The notes: generated by a model from the sequence alone, not told the origin. A stretch of DNA of 64,000 bases from Gentiana macrophylla (GCA_026214975.1 CM047813.1:36365871-36429870); one strand, 5' to 3'; counted from the stretch's first letter, positions 24,130 through 35,512 are shown. Translations and numbers: made by a program.

Positions 24130-24534
24130 TTCAAATAATTTCAAGTAGAAGCGTGGATGGTTAAACTTGTGAGCTAAGAGCCATGAGTTTGAGTCAAGAT
24201 GGAGTCCATCTCAAGTGTTTCAAACTTCGACCAAGAGCTGCATTTATCTGAATCAGTTTTATCCTCAATTTAAACTCGCTTTATCCCCAAATAATTCCCC
24301 AATTTCTGTATTTATCCCAATTGCTGTATTTATCTTCAGGTTAAAATAATTATCCCCAAAAACTAGGTTAAAGCTCGAATAAATTAGCAGCTAGTAGCTT
24401 ATCTTTTTCTAGGTATAAAGTCAGTGGTTCATTTGTAATCAAAACATAGAGAAAATCATCAATAAAGTTTTTTTTTTACCTTTTGCTTCTCCTTCGTTTC
24501 TTGGTTGCCTTCCATCACTCTACGGTTTCTTTCA
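24024..24534 (+). repeat. 3' LTR of element G
   Basis: 511 bp, TGTTAACAAG...GGTTTCTTTCA. This is the complete copy: the first 163 bp have no counterpart at the 5' side. A likely TATA-type 'taggtataaa' lies at 24,410-24,419. Confidence 0.92.
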
Positions 24535-25252
24535 TTTTGTTTCAATGACCTGAATTGGCAGCAAAAGATTCAATTCAACAGACTTTAAATCTCATGAATG
24601 GTCATATAAATGATCAAGACAAGCTGATAATGATCTTGTTCAAGAAGTTAGTTAGAAACAAAAGAATTTAGTCAAAAATGAAATTTCGGAGAAGATTGAT
24701 AGTTTCAGAACAATGTTTATCACTCACATAGACAACATGACCACCATGTAAAGGACACTAAAGTTTGTTTGAGTATAAAAGCATTAACAAAAAGCTTGAC
24801 AAAATCACGAAGAGCTCAAAGACAGTTGAAACCAGAATGGAAGCAAAGATACAGGCACTCATTTCCTCAAATGATGCTATAACTAAGTCTCAAGAGGATA
24901 TCACAAGCCAAGAATATAAAAGGGAAACTGAATTCACAAAACCAGGAGAATGTAGAGTAACCTTAACAGATTAGTTATGGAAAGAATTCAGAGGCATTTA
25001 CAATCTAAGGAAGAGACCATACCTTGACTTAAGCACAAATGAAAGCACTTGATCTTTTCAGATCAAATATGTATGAAGAAAGAATCCAGCAGAAAAGAGA
25101 AGAACAGAATAAATAAAGACAAATGAAGAATTATAAGGCAACCATTTTAAGTGATGCAGAATACTACAATTAGTTCATCTTATTCTGCAAGCAATGGTGG
25201 AGGATTTGATGGAACCAGAAAAGACATTGCTTGGAATTTGTGGAAAGTATAT
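24535..25252 (+). other. Degenerate coiled-coil-like coding fragment
   Basis: Lysine-, glutamate- and serine-rich frames (best at 24,765-24,974: repeated hydrophobic spacing in KSINKKLDKITKSSKTVETR) are broken by several stops. It lies between the end of G and the start of the inverted-repeat element at 25,253. It resembles gag or coiled-coil parts of retroelements, but no family motif is visible. Similar composition at 16,591-16,844 suggests one host element split by G and the F-type LTR. Confidence 0.35.
25245..25252. repeat. Possible TSD of the inverted-repeat element (left)
   Basis: 'aagtatat' before the inverted repeat; 'atgtatat' follows the other end at 35,513-35,520 (7 of 8 match). 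An 8-bp duplication would suggest a hAT-like element and a 9-bp one a Mutator-like element; the match is too weak to decide. Confidence 0.4.
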
Positions 25253-25332
25253 GGGAAAATTCGATTATTACACCATAATTTGATTATTACACCACTATGT
25301 TTGAATAAACGCTTGCTAACCCACGCCTACCA

Positions 25333-25860
25333 GAAAACGAGTTTTTTGGGACGACAAAAAGTCGTCCCAAAAGACCACATGTCGTCGCAAAAGTTGTTTT
25401 TAGGGACGACACGTCGTCCCAAAAGTGTCGCCGCTTTAGATTTGTCCCAAAAAACAAGGCAAAAGTTTTTTGTGACGGAAAGTCGTCCCTTTAAAAATGT
25501 GATGACGTGGCAGCTGATGTGGCTTTGATTTTTCATGTTGGCTGACGTGGCAACTGTTTTTTGGGACGACACTTGTCGTCCCTAAAGCAATTTATTAATT
25601 TTTTAAATTATTAAATAATATTAACCGAAAAATATAATAAAACAATTATTGTGACGACATGTCGTCCCAAAAAACATTGTATAATTTTCTAATTTAATTT
25701 TTTTCAAATAAGAAAATATATAAAAAGTGTTTTTTGGGACGGATTGTCGTCCCAAAAGGTGTTTTTATATATATTTTCAGGTAATAATTTTTTGAATAAA
25801 AAATATAAAATATGCATTTGTGACGACTATGTCGTCCCAAAAAACCTTTTTTTTTTAAAT
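25333..25860. repeat. Left subterminal palindrome array of the CACTA
   Basis: At least six copies of GGGACGAC-N(2-5)-GTCGTCCC or close variants, e.g. 25,348-25,368, 25,412-25,430, 25,563-25,583, 25,652-25,670, 25,737-25,757 and 25,821-25,840. Some have GTGACGAC in place of GGGACGAC. In En/Spm such repeats bind the TNPA protein. Confidence 0.85.
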
Positions 25861-26036
25861 ACAAATTTTGTTTCTGCATGGCCTCCCATGCTCATTCCAT
25901 AATCTTATACATGTTTTCATATTCAAAGCCATACCAAAACCAAACAAAACATACGATGTTTCATAAAAACCATAATGTTTAAAAACATGCATACAAACCT
26001 AACTGTTTACTAAAGTGTACTACATGCATACAAACC

Positions 26037-26509
26037 TTACTGATCATCACCAAGATCAATATCAACATCATCATCATCATCATCATCATCATCAACATCA
26101 TCATCAACATCATCTGAAGGCTCTGGCATGTCCGGCATGTGTATGGTTGGATCGCGACTTTTCATAGATTCAAACAAACCCTTCAAACAAGCCGTTAACC
26201 ATTTGTTTTTCTTCTTTAACTGATTTTGGGACTTTTTTATCTTTTCAAATTTGATGTCCCGACTTTGGGTTGATGCCGATATTGAGGCATCATCTTGTTC
26301 TTGGCGAGCAATTGACGAGGTTGAGTGGGTCCAAGGCCTATCAAATAATCTCGCCTTGAACTAAAGGCTTGAGCATAGATTTGCTCCTCTTCTTCATGAG
26401 TTGCTCGTCTTCCGGGAGCAATCCTTTCCTTGAACTCAAGCAACCTCTTCTAAAAACATATATTAAAAAAAAGCGTTTGTAATTAAGTTAATTGAGGAAT
26501 AAAATGTTC

Positions 26510-26589
<80 letters not shown>

Positions 26590-27713
26590 TTACGAAATCC
26601 TCTTCCGCTTCGCATTAACGAATTGACCTTGAGTTCCGATGCTTGCGCCCATATCTCGATAGGATCATCTCCCAAAGGATATTCAAGTGGATTTTTCTAG
26701 AAAATACATATGTAGTATTAGTTTGGAAAATTAAAAACTAAAGGAAGAAGTTATAAGGATTTAAAATTTAATACTTACATCTTTCCATCGAATAGCGGGC
26801 ATAAACGTCCGTCCTTGAGAACACGTATATTTAGTTATAGCACGGTTTTTTTTTGTTCTGCTCAGATCGCTTCTACAATAAAATGTGCTTTTCGATTAGA
26901 TTCAAGTAATATATAAGAAATAATGATTGAATAAATGTAACACGTATATTAGAATAAAAAGTTCACCTTAAATTTCTCAGATTGAATATATCAGAGAAAC
27001 GCCTCCCAATCCGCTTGTGTTGCGACGGTTTCATCTAAAATGGGAGGAGGCCAAGTTCTCCCTTTTTTCAAGTAGTCATTTACTTGAGTGGCCATCTTAC
27101 TCTTCCATTTTCTAAATATTTCTGAAGCTTCTGCTAGCACTATTGGGCGATAAACAGGTGTAAAAGTGTCCTGAAAACGCAATAAAACCAAACGTTTGGT
27201 AACTAATAGAATGAAATGTATAATGCGATAGTGTTGAGCACTTAAATTTAGTTAAATATACCTCAATTTCTCGCCAAATTAGCTCTTTGGCCTGCCCGTC
27301 GACTTTTTGCCGCTCGGTGCTAGGGGACATCGATCCATACGACCCTACCTATCTCGAATCTAAAAATGATGAGTTTTTACCCACCGCCTTTCGTACCTTG
27401 GGAAATCTTGGATCCCATGTAAGCGGGATCTTGGATCCCGCTAGCTTTCTAAGCTCAGCCCGTACATTTAAGCCTTTTGCAATCCCACGTTCACCTTGTT
27501 TTTTTTGCTGTAAAGAGCTTGGCCAGGATCTTCCTCTATGTCATCATCCATGAAGTCTATATTGTACATGTGAATGTTAATACAACGAATACAAGAAAGT
27601 TCACACTAGAAAAAAAAAAATGAAAGTTACATACCTTCCTCACAATTGGCAGGTAGCCGAATAGGATGCTCGTGAGGTGGTCTAGAGCAGCCTGCAGATC
27701 CCGCACATGCCAT
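26037..27713 (-). pseudogene. CACTA TNPA-like protein gene (second gene)
   Basis: Regulatory DNA-binding partner of the transposase, thought to bind the subterminal palindromes. Proposed start ATG at 27,713 (MACAGSAGCSRPPHEHPIRL), with a first intron near 27,636-27,565. Coding blocks in order are KGLNVRAELRKLAG with DPRFPKVRKAVGKNSS (about 27,480-27,370), KELIWREIE up to a GT donor at 27,260, DTFTPVYRP...KWKSKMATQVNDYLKKG (about 27,172-27,010), KRSEQNKKNRA then CSQGRTF (about 26,870-26,800), KNPLEYPLGDDPIEIWAQAS (26,695-26,620), EEEEQIYAQAFSSR (26,400-26,350), a lysine-rich helix, and a poly-Asp tail ending at 26,037. Breaks are a TGA in the WEAFL exon (near 26,998), a T9 run near 26,850 that shifts the frame, and a shift near 26,280. 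Intron borders are read by eye. Confidence 0.82.
26513..26586. repeat. (TA)n microsatellite in a TNPA-like gene intron
   Basis: A pure AT run of about 74 bp between the KRLLEFKERIAPG and GDDPIEIWAQAS exon blocks. Confidence 0.95.
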
Positions 27714-27819
27714 GTATGATCAAGTATCTATACAAGTAACATATATATGTTGATATAGTATGATTAAAACACTAATAATATGTATCTGCGTTAATGCTAG
27801 ATTGATTTTCTATATTAAG

Positions 27820-30800
27820 TCACAACACAAATATGAACTCACGTAAGCACGTCAGATTTATAGTATCATTCATTGTCAGTTGCACTGTGGGTGGCATCGA
27901 GTCATATATGTCATCATCTACACTATTATTATCATCGTCACAATCCGTTGATGCATACTCGTGACTGATGCTATCATCTAATTCCTCAATATCATCATTT
28001 TCACCAACATCTACATCATTTGCACTCATGCTTGCCGGTTCCATCGGTGGCAGTTCAACGAACAATTGGAAATTTTCATGGACGGTTTCGTCAATTACCA
28101 AATCTTCAACAACCGCATCAGTATTTGCAGGGTCTAAGATATGACGATGTTGAAAATGCTCAACAACTTTCCAGTCACATCCATTATACAAATCATCTAC
28201 ATAGAACACTTGTTCTGCTTGTGAGGCAAGAATGAATGGCTCGTCGTCATACCATGTGTTTTTAGTGCGGATGCTTGTTACTGCTTTTATATACACGGAC
28301 ACCTTCTTTTTCTACTAGTATCAAACCATTTACATTTAAAAAGTACAACCATGTTACCATTTGGATAGTTTACTACGTAGATGTTTTCTAACACTCCATA
28401 CCATGTAATTCCTTGATCCCTTGACAAGAACCCCACTGCTGTTTTGTGTTGTTAAATGTGAGATCCCGTTTGTGTGCCGTGAATTTGACACCGTTCATCA
28501 CACAACTCTGGTAAGTTTTGACCGTTGTTAAAGACCTGGTTGCTAGTGCTAACAATTGGTCATTTAAGTCTGATAGGCTATGTTACCAGATTTCAAGCAT
28601 CTGCATAATGTACCATGTATAAGTTAAAAATAATTATACAACTCATGTATACAATGACATATTCATAATATTGCACGATGTGTTATGCGGTACCTTTAAA
28701 TAAAACCATCCGGGAAAGGAGTCTTGAATACGGATATACTATTCTTGCTTGGATCTTCGTTCTCAACCCAGTTCCTGTTAGGTCTATTGAACTTAGTCTC
28801 GTTTCCCAAAAAATACAACGAGCAGAATATGAGGGTTTCATTTGCCACATATGCCTCTGCGATAGAACCTTCCGGCTTGGCCCGATCTCTAATGTACTTC
28901 TTTAGCTTACCTAGAAATCGTTCAATGGGATACATCCATCTCAAATGAACAGGTCCACCTCTAATCGCTTCTTCAGGAAGGTGCATTATAACATGTATCA
29001 AAATGTCAAAGAAAGCTGGTGGGAATTCTAGTTTACACAGGATTTCCAAAACCTTCTCTTTTGCATTTTCTAAATCACTAACACTCAACGTGCGCGCAAA
29101 TCAATCTGAAAAAAATCACTTAAATCAGTGATTGTATCAGAAATGTCTTTTCTCAAGAATGGTCGTAGCCCGATTGGTAAAAGCCTTTGTAGTATGACAT
29201 GACAATCATGAGATTTTAACCCGCTAAGTTTGTCTTTACCAGTCACATTCTTGTGCAAGTTTCCTGCGAAACCATCAGGGAAACGAACGCCTTTTAAGAA
29301 CTCATAGAATTTTGTCCAATCTACTTGGCTCAACGTGAATGCCGCACATGGTTTCACGTCTTTATCGCCTCGTTTAATCAGATGTAGTTCTTTTCTCACA
29401 CCCATATTTTTTAGATCACGGCGTGCCTTGTTAGTGTCCGTGTTCTTACCATCAATACTACAAACCGTACCCAATAAACTATCGCACACCTTCTTGTCAA
29501 TATGCATAAAGTCTAGATTGTGTTGGAGTTTCTTCATGTTCCAATAAGGCAACCTCCTTAATATGTTGTCTTTCGACCAATTTAAACAGCTGTCAGGACG
29601 TTTATTCAAGTTATTCTTGTTCAGACCGTATTGTAGGTGTTTCCCGGGCATGCATTCAGGTAGGTTACTAATTTGTTGGACTATTTCCTCTGTGGTTTTC
29701 TGAGGTGGAGGCATGTTTCGATTTGACCGTTAAACCCTTTATTCTTTCACATCGGGTGATTCGCCCGAAGCCCACCTACGATGTCCTACATATCCAATCT
29801 TATCGTCAATTGTACCGAAGGTGTGTCGTCATTGCAAGTGGGACATGCTTTATAACCCGACTACCCAAAATAAGAGGTAACTACGAGCGGAAAGTCATTC
29901 ACGGTCATCAAAAGTGCAACTCTCATTTTGAAGGTAGAATTTGTAGCCAGCATCACGCACAACCATCCCTTCGACCACAATTCTTGCAACTCATCAACCA
30001 ATGGCCTCAAAAAACATCAAAGTCCTTGCATGGGATTACGGTCCTGGGATAAGTAGGGACATGTGTTTATACAGCCTCGTTATTGCGCACCCAAGTATTT
30101 GGATTCAACACTTGCGTTACAACAAGCCACATCTTTGTATGGTTTACCGTAATTATCAAACGGGTTAAAGCCATCTCAGAGCCGACTCGAGACGGACATT
30201 TCTAGGTTCAAGAGCAAAGTCGTGGTATTGGTCGTCGAACTCTTTCCATTCTTTGCCATCGGTTGGATGCCTCATCACATCCTCATCCATAGAACGCATG
30301 CCTTATGCCATGTCATGTGATCGTTGTGTGATGGGATGCATACAAACGCCTCAAACGAGGCTTTAACGGAAAATACGGTAGCACTTTGTGAGCTATCTTT
30401 TCCCTTTTGACTCCTTATAACGGCCGGTTTTGCAAACTGGACAAGATTGTAAGTCAACATTCTCCTTATAGTAAATAGCACAATCGTAAAGGCATACATC
30501 GATCTTTTCATACCCTGCACCCAATTTGTCTAGCAAATTTTTTGCCTTGTAGAATGAATCAGGTAAATTTGACCCTTCCGGTAAAACTTCTTTCAATTTC
30601 GCTAGAAGAACGTCGAAGCTTTCATTTGGCCACTTATACAACACTTTTATGTGCATCAAATCCGCTAAGAACTTCAAAGCTGATGAGTTTTTGCAACCGG
30701 GATACACGTCTTCTTGCAACTTGGATAGAAGTTCATCTATATTATCATCGCCCTCCTCATCAGAGCGGTTCTTCCGATGCCCTACCCAAAAATCATTTAT

Positions 30801-31102
30801 AACCGGAGCCATCTCGTCCCCAGATTCAACCACAACTTGAGTTGTTCGTGCACGTTTACGGGATCGGCCGGTTTCCTCGTGATAATACCATGTTGTATAC
30901 CCAACTGTCCATCCCTTATCAAAGCAGTGTGCATACACATCTGGCAACGTGTGCAAACTCATATTACTACACCTCTTGCATGGGCAACGAATCTTACCTT
31001 CTTCATTAAGAAAGTTCTTTGCGTATGGTAAAAATTCTTTCAACCCATTTCAAAAGCAAAGCCATCACATTTACCATATAACCATGACTTGTCCATTTCC
31101 AT
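27820..31102 (-). pseudogene. CACTA TNP2-type transposase, multiply broken
   Basis: Transposase expected to cut at the terminal repeats. Domain order on the minus strand: Transpos_assoc N-terminal domain (31,102-30,900: MDKSWLYGK...GKIRCPCKRC); linker and CPVCKTGRYKESKGK (30,430-30,393); a decayed TNP2 core (30,330-29,750: GMRSMDEDVMRHPTDGKEW, FALEPRNVRL, DVFLRPLVDELQELW, SGYKACPTCNDDTPS); continued TNP2 (29,714-29,085: LPYWNMKKLQHNLDFMHI, KSHDCHVILQRLLPIGLR); DUF4218 (29,088-28,696: EFPPAFFDILIHVIMHLPEE, GGPVHLRWMYPIERFLGKLK); DUF4216 (about 28,420-28,100: YGVLENIYVVNYP, FKCKWFD, DEPFILASQAEQVFYVDD) and an acidic tail. A missing base near 31,040 and several stops and shifts in 30,390-29,750 make it non-functional. 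Start chosen at the methionine before DKSW (31,102 or 31,096). Confidence 0.93.
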
Positions 31103-32580
31103 CTCAAATGTGACGTCCAACAACTTAACCAACCAAAAGGACAATATATTAACCAATAGAGGGTAAGCAACATACTCAACTATTTTATTATATACAGACG
31201 TAAAACATGAAACACAAAAGGACAAAATTCGGTATATAAACGTAAATTGTGTTAATTAAAATTAGGATATGTTTGTAGATCTGTTTATTTTCTGTTTTAC
31301 ATTCTTTTACACTTAAGTTGTTGAAGAACCCCTAAAAAAATTGTTTTTCGTGGTAATTAAAAGAATTGTTTTTCGTTACCTTCCATGGTACATGGGACAC
31401 AAAGGCAGCAGAATGATGCTATGTTTTCCGTGTCAAATATCTTCTTTAAAAAGTAGATTAATTTGATAATCACCAAACACAACAGAAGTATGACCATACA
31501 TAAGATGCATCAGTAGTGGAACTACAAACAGAACAATGACAAAGTACTGAAGGTGATATGAACAACGAACATTTGCTTGAAGATAAATGGATAAATGTAG
31601 GGCCGACAAAAGTAACAGAACTCAAACACTGGAAACACATAATGGGAGGTTAAAAATAAGTAGCTGGGCAAGAAAAGTCACCCCATTGACGACTTACTGA
31701 ACAAGATTCACTTCAAGAACCGGTCCTACAAAACACATGTTTCGCACAAATTGAAAGGGCAGGTTTAGCCTTAATTTGTTTACGAGTGCAGCTGGCATTT
31801 GTGTTCACATTGAGTTATGACAGCTAATCCATTTAATCAGTAAAAACAAAATTCAGGTAGAAAAACAACTCACAACTGTACAGAGCAATTCATTCTGCAG
31901 AAGAGCCGTCTCTATTCTCTAATAAAAGATATCAAATCAAAATGTCACGGAAGATACGGATATTCAAGACTTTCCATTCTTCAATTTCATCTATTCCCTA
32001 GTTGCCAATAAGCAGCTATAATCTTAACATATACTCCAAGATAGGGACTGATCCAAAGCATCGGGTGACCCCGGCACCCCAAGATTTTTTAAGCTCTTTT
32101 CATTAAAATGATGATAAATTTATGTTCAGAATATAGCTATATCGATCTTTGCTATATCAATCAAGTAAAAAATGGCAGAGAATCTACTGAGCAAAAACAA
32201 AATGGTTGAATGCCCAGGTGTAATAGATGAAATGGTTACATGAAAATGTTGATTGCCGGCCGAACTGATGCTGCTGAACCGCTGCTCCAACCTTCGATTG
32301 ATGGCCGGCTGAACCACTTTATATTGATGGCTGCCTTCGATTGCTGCTGCTGCCTTCGATTCAATGAGGAGGAGAGGATCTCCAGAAAGCTGAGAAAGTA
32401 GCAAGATGAAATGAAGGAGAAGGGGAGGCTGTCCGATTTATTTAGGTTTAATGTTTATTGGGACGGCGGATGCTTATTTGGGACGATAGATGTCGTCCCA
32501 TTAAACCGTAACATAATAAAAAAATCAATTTTAAATTATTTCAAAACATTAATTTGAATAAAAATTATGTTTTTTTTTAA
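31103..32580 (-). other. Upstream region of the CACTA transposase gene
   Basis: 1.5 kb with no recognisable coding domain. It should hold the promoter and 5' leader of the transposase. A full TNPA-type palindrome, 'gggacgatagatgtcgtccc', lies at 32,480-32,499, with a half-site at 32,459-32,464, well inside the element. A weak CCTTCGATT / GCTGC-rich stretch at 32,260-32,400 is unexplained. Confidence 0.6.
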
Positions 32581-34262
32581 ATCTACCACTCAATAACGAG
32601 CCTCGGGTTTGAAATGTTGAACTAAATAACATACCTCGGATTTGAAGTCATCAATCGACTAATTAACGAGCCCAGGTTCAAATTGCTATTCAATAATGAA
32701 CCTCATGTTTGAAATCTACTACTCAATAACGAAACTCGTGTTTGAAATCTTGAACTCACTAACGAACCTCGTGTTTGAAGTCATCAATCGACTAATTAAC
32801 GAGCCTAGGTTGAAATCACTACACAATAATGAACCTCGAGTTTGAATCACTACTCAATTATGAACCTCGAGTTTGAAATCTATTACTCAATAACGAACAT
32901 CGTGTTTGAAGTCTTGAATGAACTGACGAACCTCGGATTTGAAGTCATCAATCGACTAATTAACGAGCCTAGGTTGAAATCACTACTCAATAATGAACCT
33001 CGAGTTTGATTCACTACTCAATAATAAACCTCGGGTTTGAAATCTACTACTCAATAACGAACCTCGTGTTTGAAATCTTGGAATAACTAACGAACCTCGG
33101 GTTTGAAGTCATCAATCAACTAATTAACGAGCCTACGTTGAAATCACTACTTAATAATGAACCTCGAGTTTGATTCACTACTCAATAATGAACCACGGGT
33201 TTGAAATATACTACTCAATAACGAACCTCGTGTTTGAAATCTTGAAATAACTAACAAACCTCAGGTTTGAAGTCATCAATCAACTAATTGACGAGCCAAG
33301 GTTGAAATGACTACTCAATAATGAACCTCGAGTTTGATTCACTACTCAATAATAAACCTCGGGTTTGAAATCTACTACTCAATAACGAACCTCGTGTTTG
33401 AAATCTTGAAATAACTAACGAACCTCGACTTTGAATCACTACTCAATTATGAACCTCGAGTTTGAAATCTACTACTCAATAATGAACCTCGTGTTTGAAA
33501 TCTTGAACAAACTTACAAACCTCGGGATTGAAGTCATCAATCGACTAATTAACGAGCCCAGGTTGAAATCACTACTCAATAATGAACCTCGACTTTGAAT
33601 CACTACTCAATTATGAACCTCGAGTTTGAAATCTACCACTCAATAACAAACATCCTGTTTGAAATCTTGAAAGAACAGACAAACCTCGGGTTTGAAGTCA
33701 TCAATCGACTAATTAACGAGCCTAGGTTGAAATCACAACTCAATAATGAACCTCGACTTTGAATCACTACTCAATTATGAACCTCGAGTTTGAAATCTAC
33801 TACCCAATAACGAACTCGTGTTTGAATTCTTGAACGAACTTACGAACCTCGGGTTTGAAGTCATCAATCGACTAATTCACGAGCCCAAGTTGAAATCACT
33901 ACTCAATAATGAACCTCGACTTTGAATCACTACTCAATTATGAACCTCGAGTTTGAAATCTACTACTCAATAACGAACCTCGTGTTTGAAATCTTGAACG
34001 AACTTACAAACCTCGGGTTTGAAGTCATCAATCGACTAATTAACGAGCCAACGTTGAAATCACTACTCAATAATGAACCTCGAGTTTGATTCACTACTCA
34101 ATAATGAACCTCGGGTTTGAATTATACTACTCAATAACGAACCTCGTGTTTGAAATCTTGAAATAACTAACAAACCTCAGGTTTGAAGTGATCAATCAAC
34201 TAATTAACGAGCCCAGGTTGAAATTACTACTCAATAATGAACCTCGAGTTTGAATAACTACT
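32581..34262. repeat. Tandem satellite array inside the CACTA (164-bp higher-order unit)
   Basis: Built from sub-units of about 30-40 bp of the type 'caataatgaacctcgagttt' + 'gaaatctactact'. The diagnostic segment 'tcgactaattaacgag' recurs at about 32,656, 32,789, 32,953, 33,117, 33,281, 33,542, 33,706, 33,869, 34,033 and 34,197. Intervals are 133, 164, 164, 164, 261, 164, 163, 164 and 164, so the higher-order unit is 164 bp with one short and one long unit. Confidence 0.92.
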
Positions 34263-34440
34263 CGTTTCATTAAGTTATATAATTAAAAATTATTTAAATA
34301 AAAAGACGTATGTTATTAGAAATGGACCAATTATCAATTTTAAAAAAAAATAAGTCATTCATTTAATTAAAAATTATTAATCAAAACTTATATTACAATA
34401 AATATTAATTGGTACGAAAATGGGAAAATTTTGAAAATAT

Positions 34441-35016
34441 TTAAAGGGACGACATATGTCGTCCCAAAAAAGGGGATAGCCCACTTTGATTTCGCATAGT
34501 TTATAAAATAAAAATTGTCACTATTTATAGGGACGACAATAGTCGTTCCAAAAAATAATATAATTCATTCATTCAATTACAAAATTATTAATCAAAACTT
34601 ATATATTATACAATAAATATTAATTGGAACTAAATTGGGAAAAATTTTAGAACCTTTAAAGGGACGACTATTGTCGTCCCAAAAACCGGGCCAGTCCACG
34701 TGAATTTATCAAATTTTATAAAATAAATTATGACTATTTAAAGGGACGACTATTGTCGTCCCAAAAAATAAGAATGTCCACGTGGCACCCAGGCTGGAAA
34801 TACGTGGTCACTAAAAATACATGTATCATCCCAAAAGAGTTATTTAATTTGCCGCGAAAAAATTCCGCCAAAAGTCAAATTTCCCTCCGTTCAACATGTC
34901 GTCCCAAAAAATCATCCCGCCACTTTTTCCCACCAAAAAACTCCACAAAATTTGACTTTTCCCGGATAGTATCTTTTGAGACGCCTTGTCGTCCCAAAAA
35001 ACGCCTTTTCTAGTAG
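34441..35016. repeat. Right subterminal palindrome array of the CACTA
   Basis: GGGACGAC...GTCGTCCC palindromes at about 34,444-34,466, 34,531-34,550 (one mismatch), 34,660-34,680 and 34,743-34,763, plus single GTCGTCCCAAAAAA half-sites at 34,897 and 34,988. They are inverted relative to the left array and end at the terminal repeat. Confidence 0.87.
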
Positions 35017-35018
35017 TC

Positions 35019-35512
35019 CTGACCACCCAGTTCGTCCTACCAACCGCCCAATATTTTATAAAAATAGAGTTTTAACGGTGTCAAATTCACTCCCTAGCTA
35101 GTAGTTCTACTGTTGCCGGAAAAGAGGCTATTTGACAAGGAACGGGTTAAAATAAGTCTCCAAACACTCAATAAACCCTCCGTAATGGCACGGTGAATCT
35201 AGGGGCGGTGAGATTCTGATGGAGTTCCTGTTGTATTTGCCTGAAAATTTCTGATAGAATGAGGAAGAAGAAGAGTATGGGCGGTTGTATAGGTTTTTTT
35301 TTTTTTTTGAAAAAAACTGGGCGGTATCGCCCAATATATTGGCGGTCCGGAGAGTAAATTGGGCGGTTGGTAGGGCGATATTGGGCGGTACCTCCCGAAT
35401 TTGGGCGGGTCAGGAAGGCGTATAAGGCGTGGATTAACAAGCGTTTTTTCAAAATAAGGGTTGTAATAATCGAGTTCTCTAAAACATTTTATGTAATAAT
35501 CGAATTTTCCCC
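35019..35512. repeat. Remainder of the inverted-repeat element
   Basis: Continuation of the left arm (35,019-35,060), loop, and right arm (35,330-35,512). The GGGCGGT / ACCGCCC word recurs at least seven times in 35,278-35,410. No coding capacity. Confidence 0.65.

Larger units (their letters stand above)
19098..24534 (+). mobile_element. Element G: Ty1/copia retrotransposon, 5'-truncated
   Basis: Order LTR, PBS, gag, protease, integrase, RT, RNase H, PPT, LTR, which is the Ty1/copia arrangement (integrase before RT). The 5' LTR lacks its first roughly 163 bp relative to the 3' LTR, so no TSD can be tested. The two LTR copies are about 95% alike by eye. The polyprotein frame is broken by stops and by indels, several of them in homopolymer runs (G5 near 20,178, T9-10 near 21,275, C8 at 22,261). 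Confidence 0.93.
25322..35018 (-). mobile_element. CACTA (En/Spm-type) DNA transposon, about 9.7 kb, decayed
   Basis: The termini are inverted: left 'CTACCAGAAAACGAG' and right (reverse complement) 'CTACTAGAAAAGGCG', both followed by TTTTTTGGGACGAC. The outermost CA of the canonical CACTA end is not clear on either side, and no 3-bp TSD could be matched. Arrays of GGGACGAC...GTCGTCCC palindromes lie inside each end, as expected of subterminal TNPA-binding repeats. Two minus-strand genes, TNP2-like (31,102-27,820) and TNPA-like (27,713-26,037), are both broken. The element also carries a tandem satellite array (32,581-34,262). Confidence 0.93.
25253..35512. mobile_element. Small inverted-repeat (MITE or foldback) element split by a CACTA
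   Basis: With the CACTA removed this is about 570 bp. The left arm (25,253-25,326 plus 35,019-35,060) and the right arm (about 35,330-35,512) are inverted repeats. Shared blocks are 'ggaaaattcgattattaca', a second 'gattattaca', 'aacgcttg(c/t)taa(c/t)ccacgcc', 'tcctgacc' and 'cctaccaaccgcccaat'. The CACTA sits between 'ccacgcc' and 'tcctgacc' of the left arm. The remaining loop, about 35,060-35,330, has no coding capacity. Confidence 0.7.

Noticed and set aside
25151..25528. 125-codon plus-strand frame
   Set aside because: Spans the border of the foldback element and the CACTA terminal palindromes; no protein family, a chance frame.
31250..32450. Captured host-gene exon inside the CACTA
   Set aside because: No frame or motif supports an exon; left as transposase upstream region.
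32581..34262. CRISPR-like spaced repeats
   Set aside because: Units are contiguous diverged tandem repeats with no unique spacers, inside a plant CACTA element.
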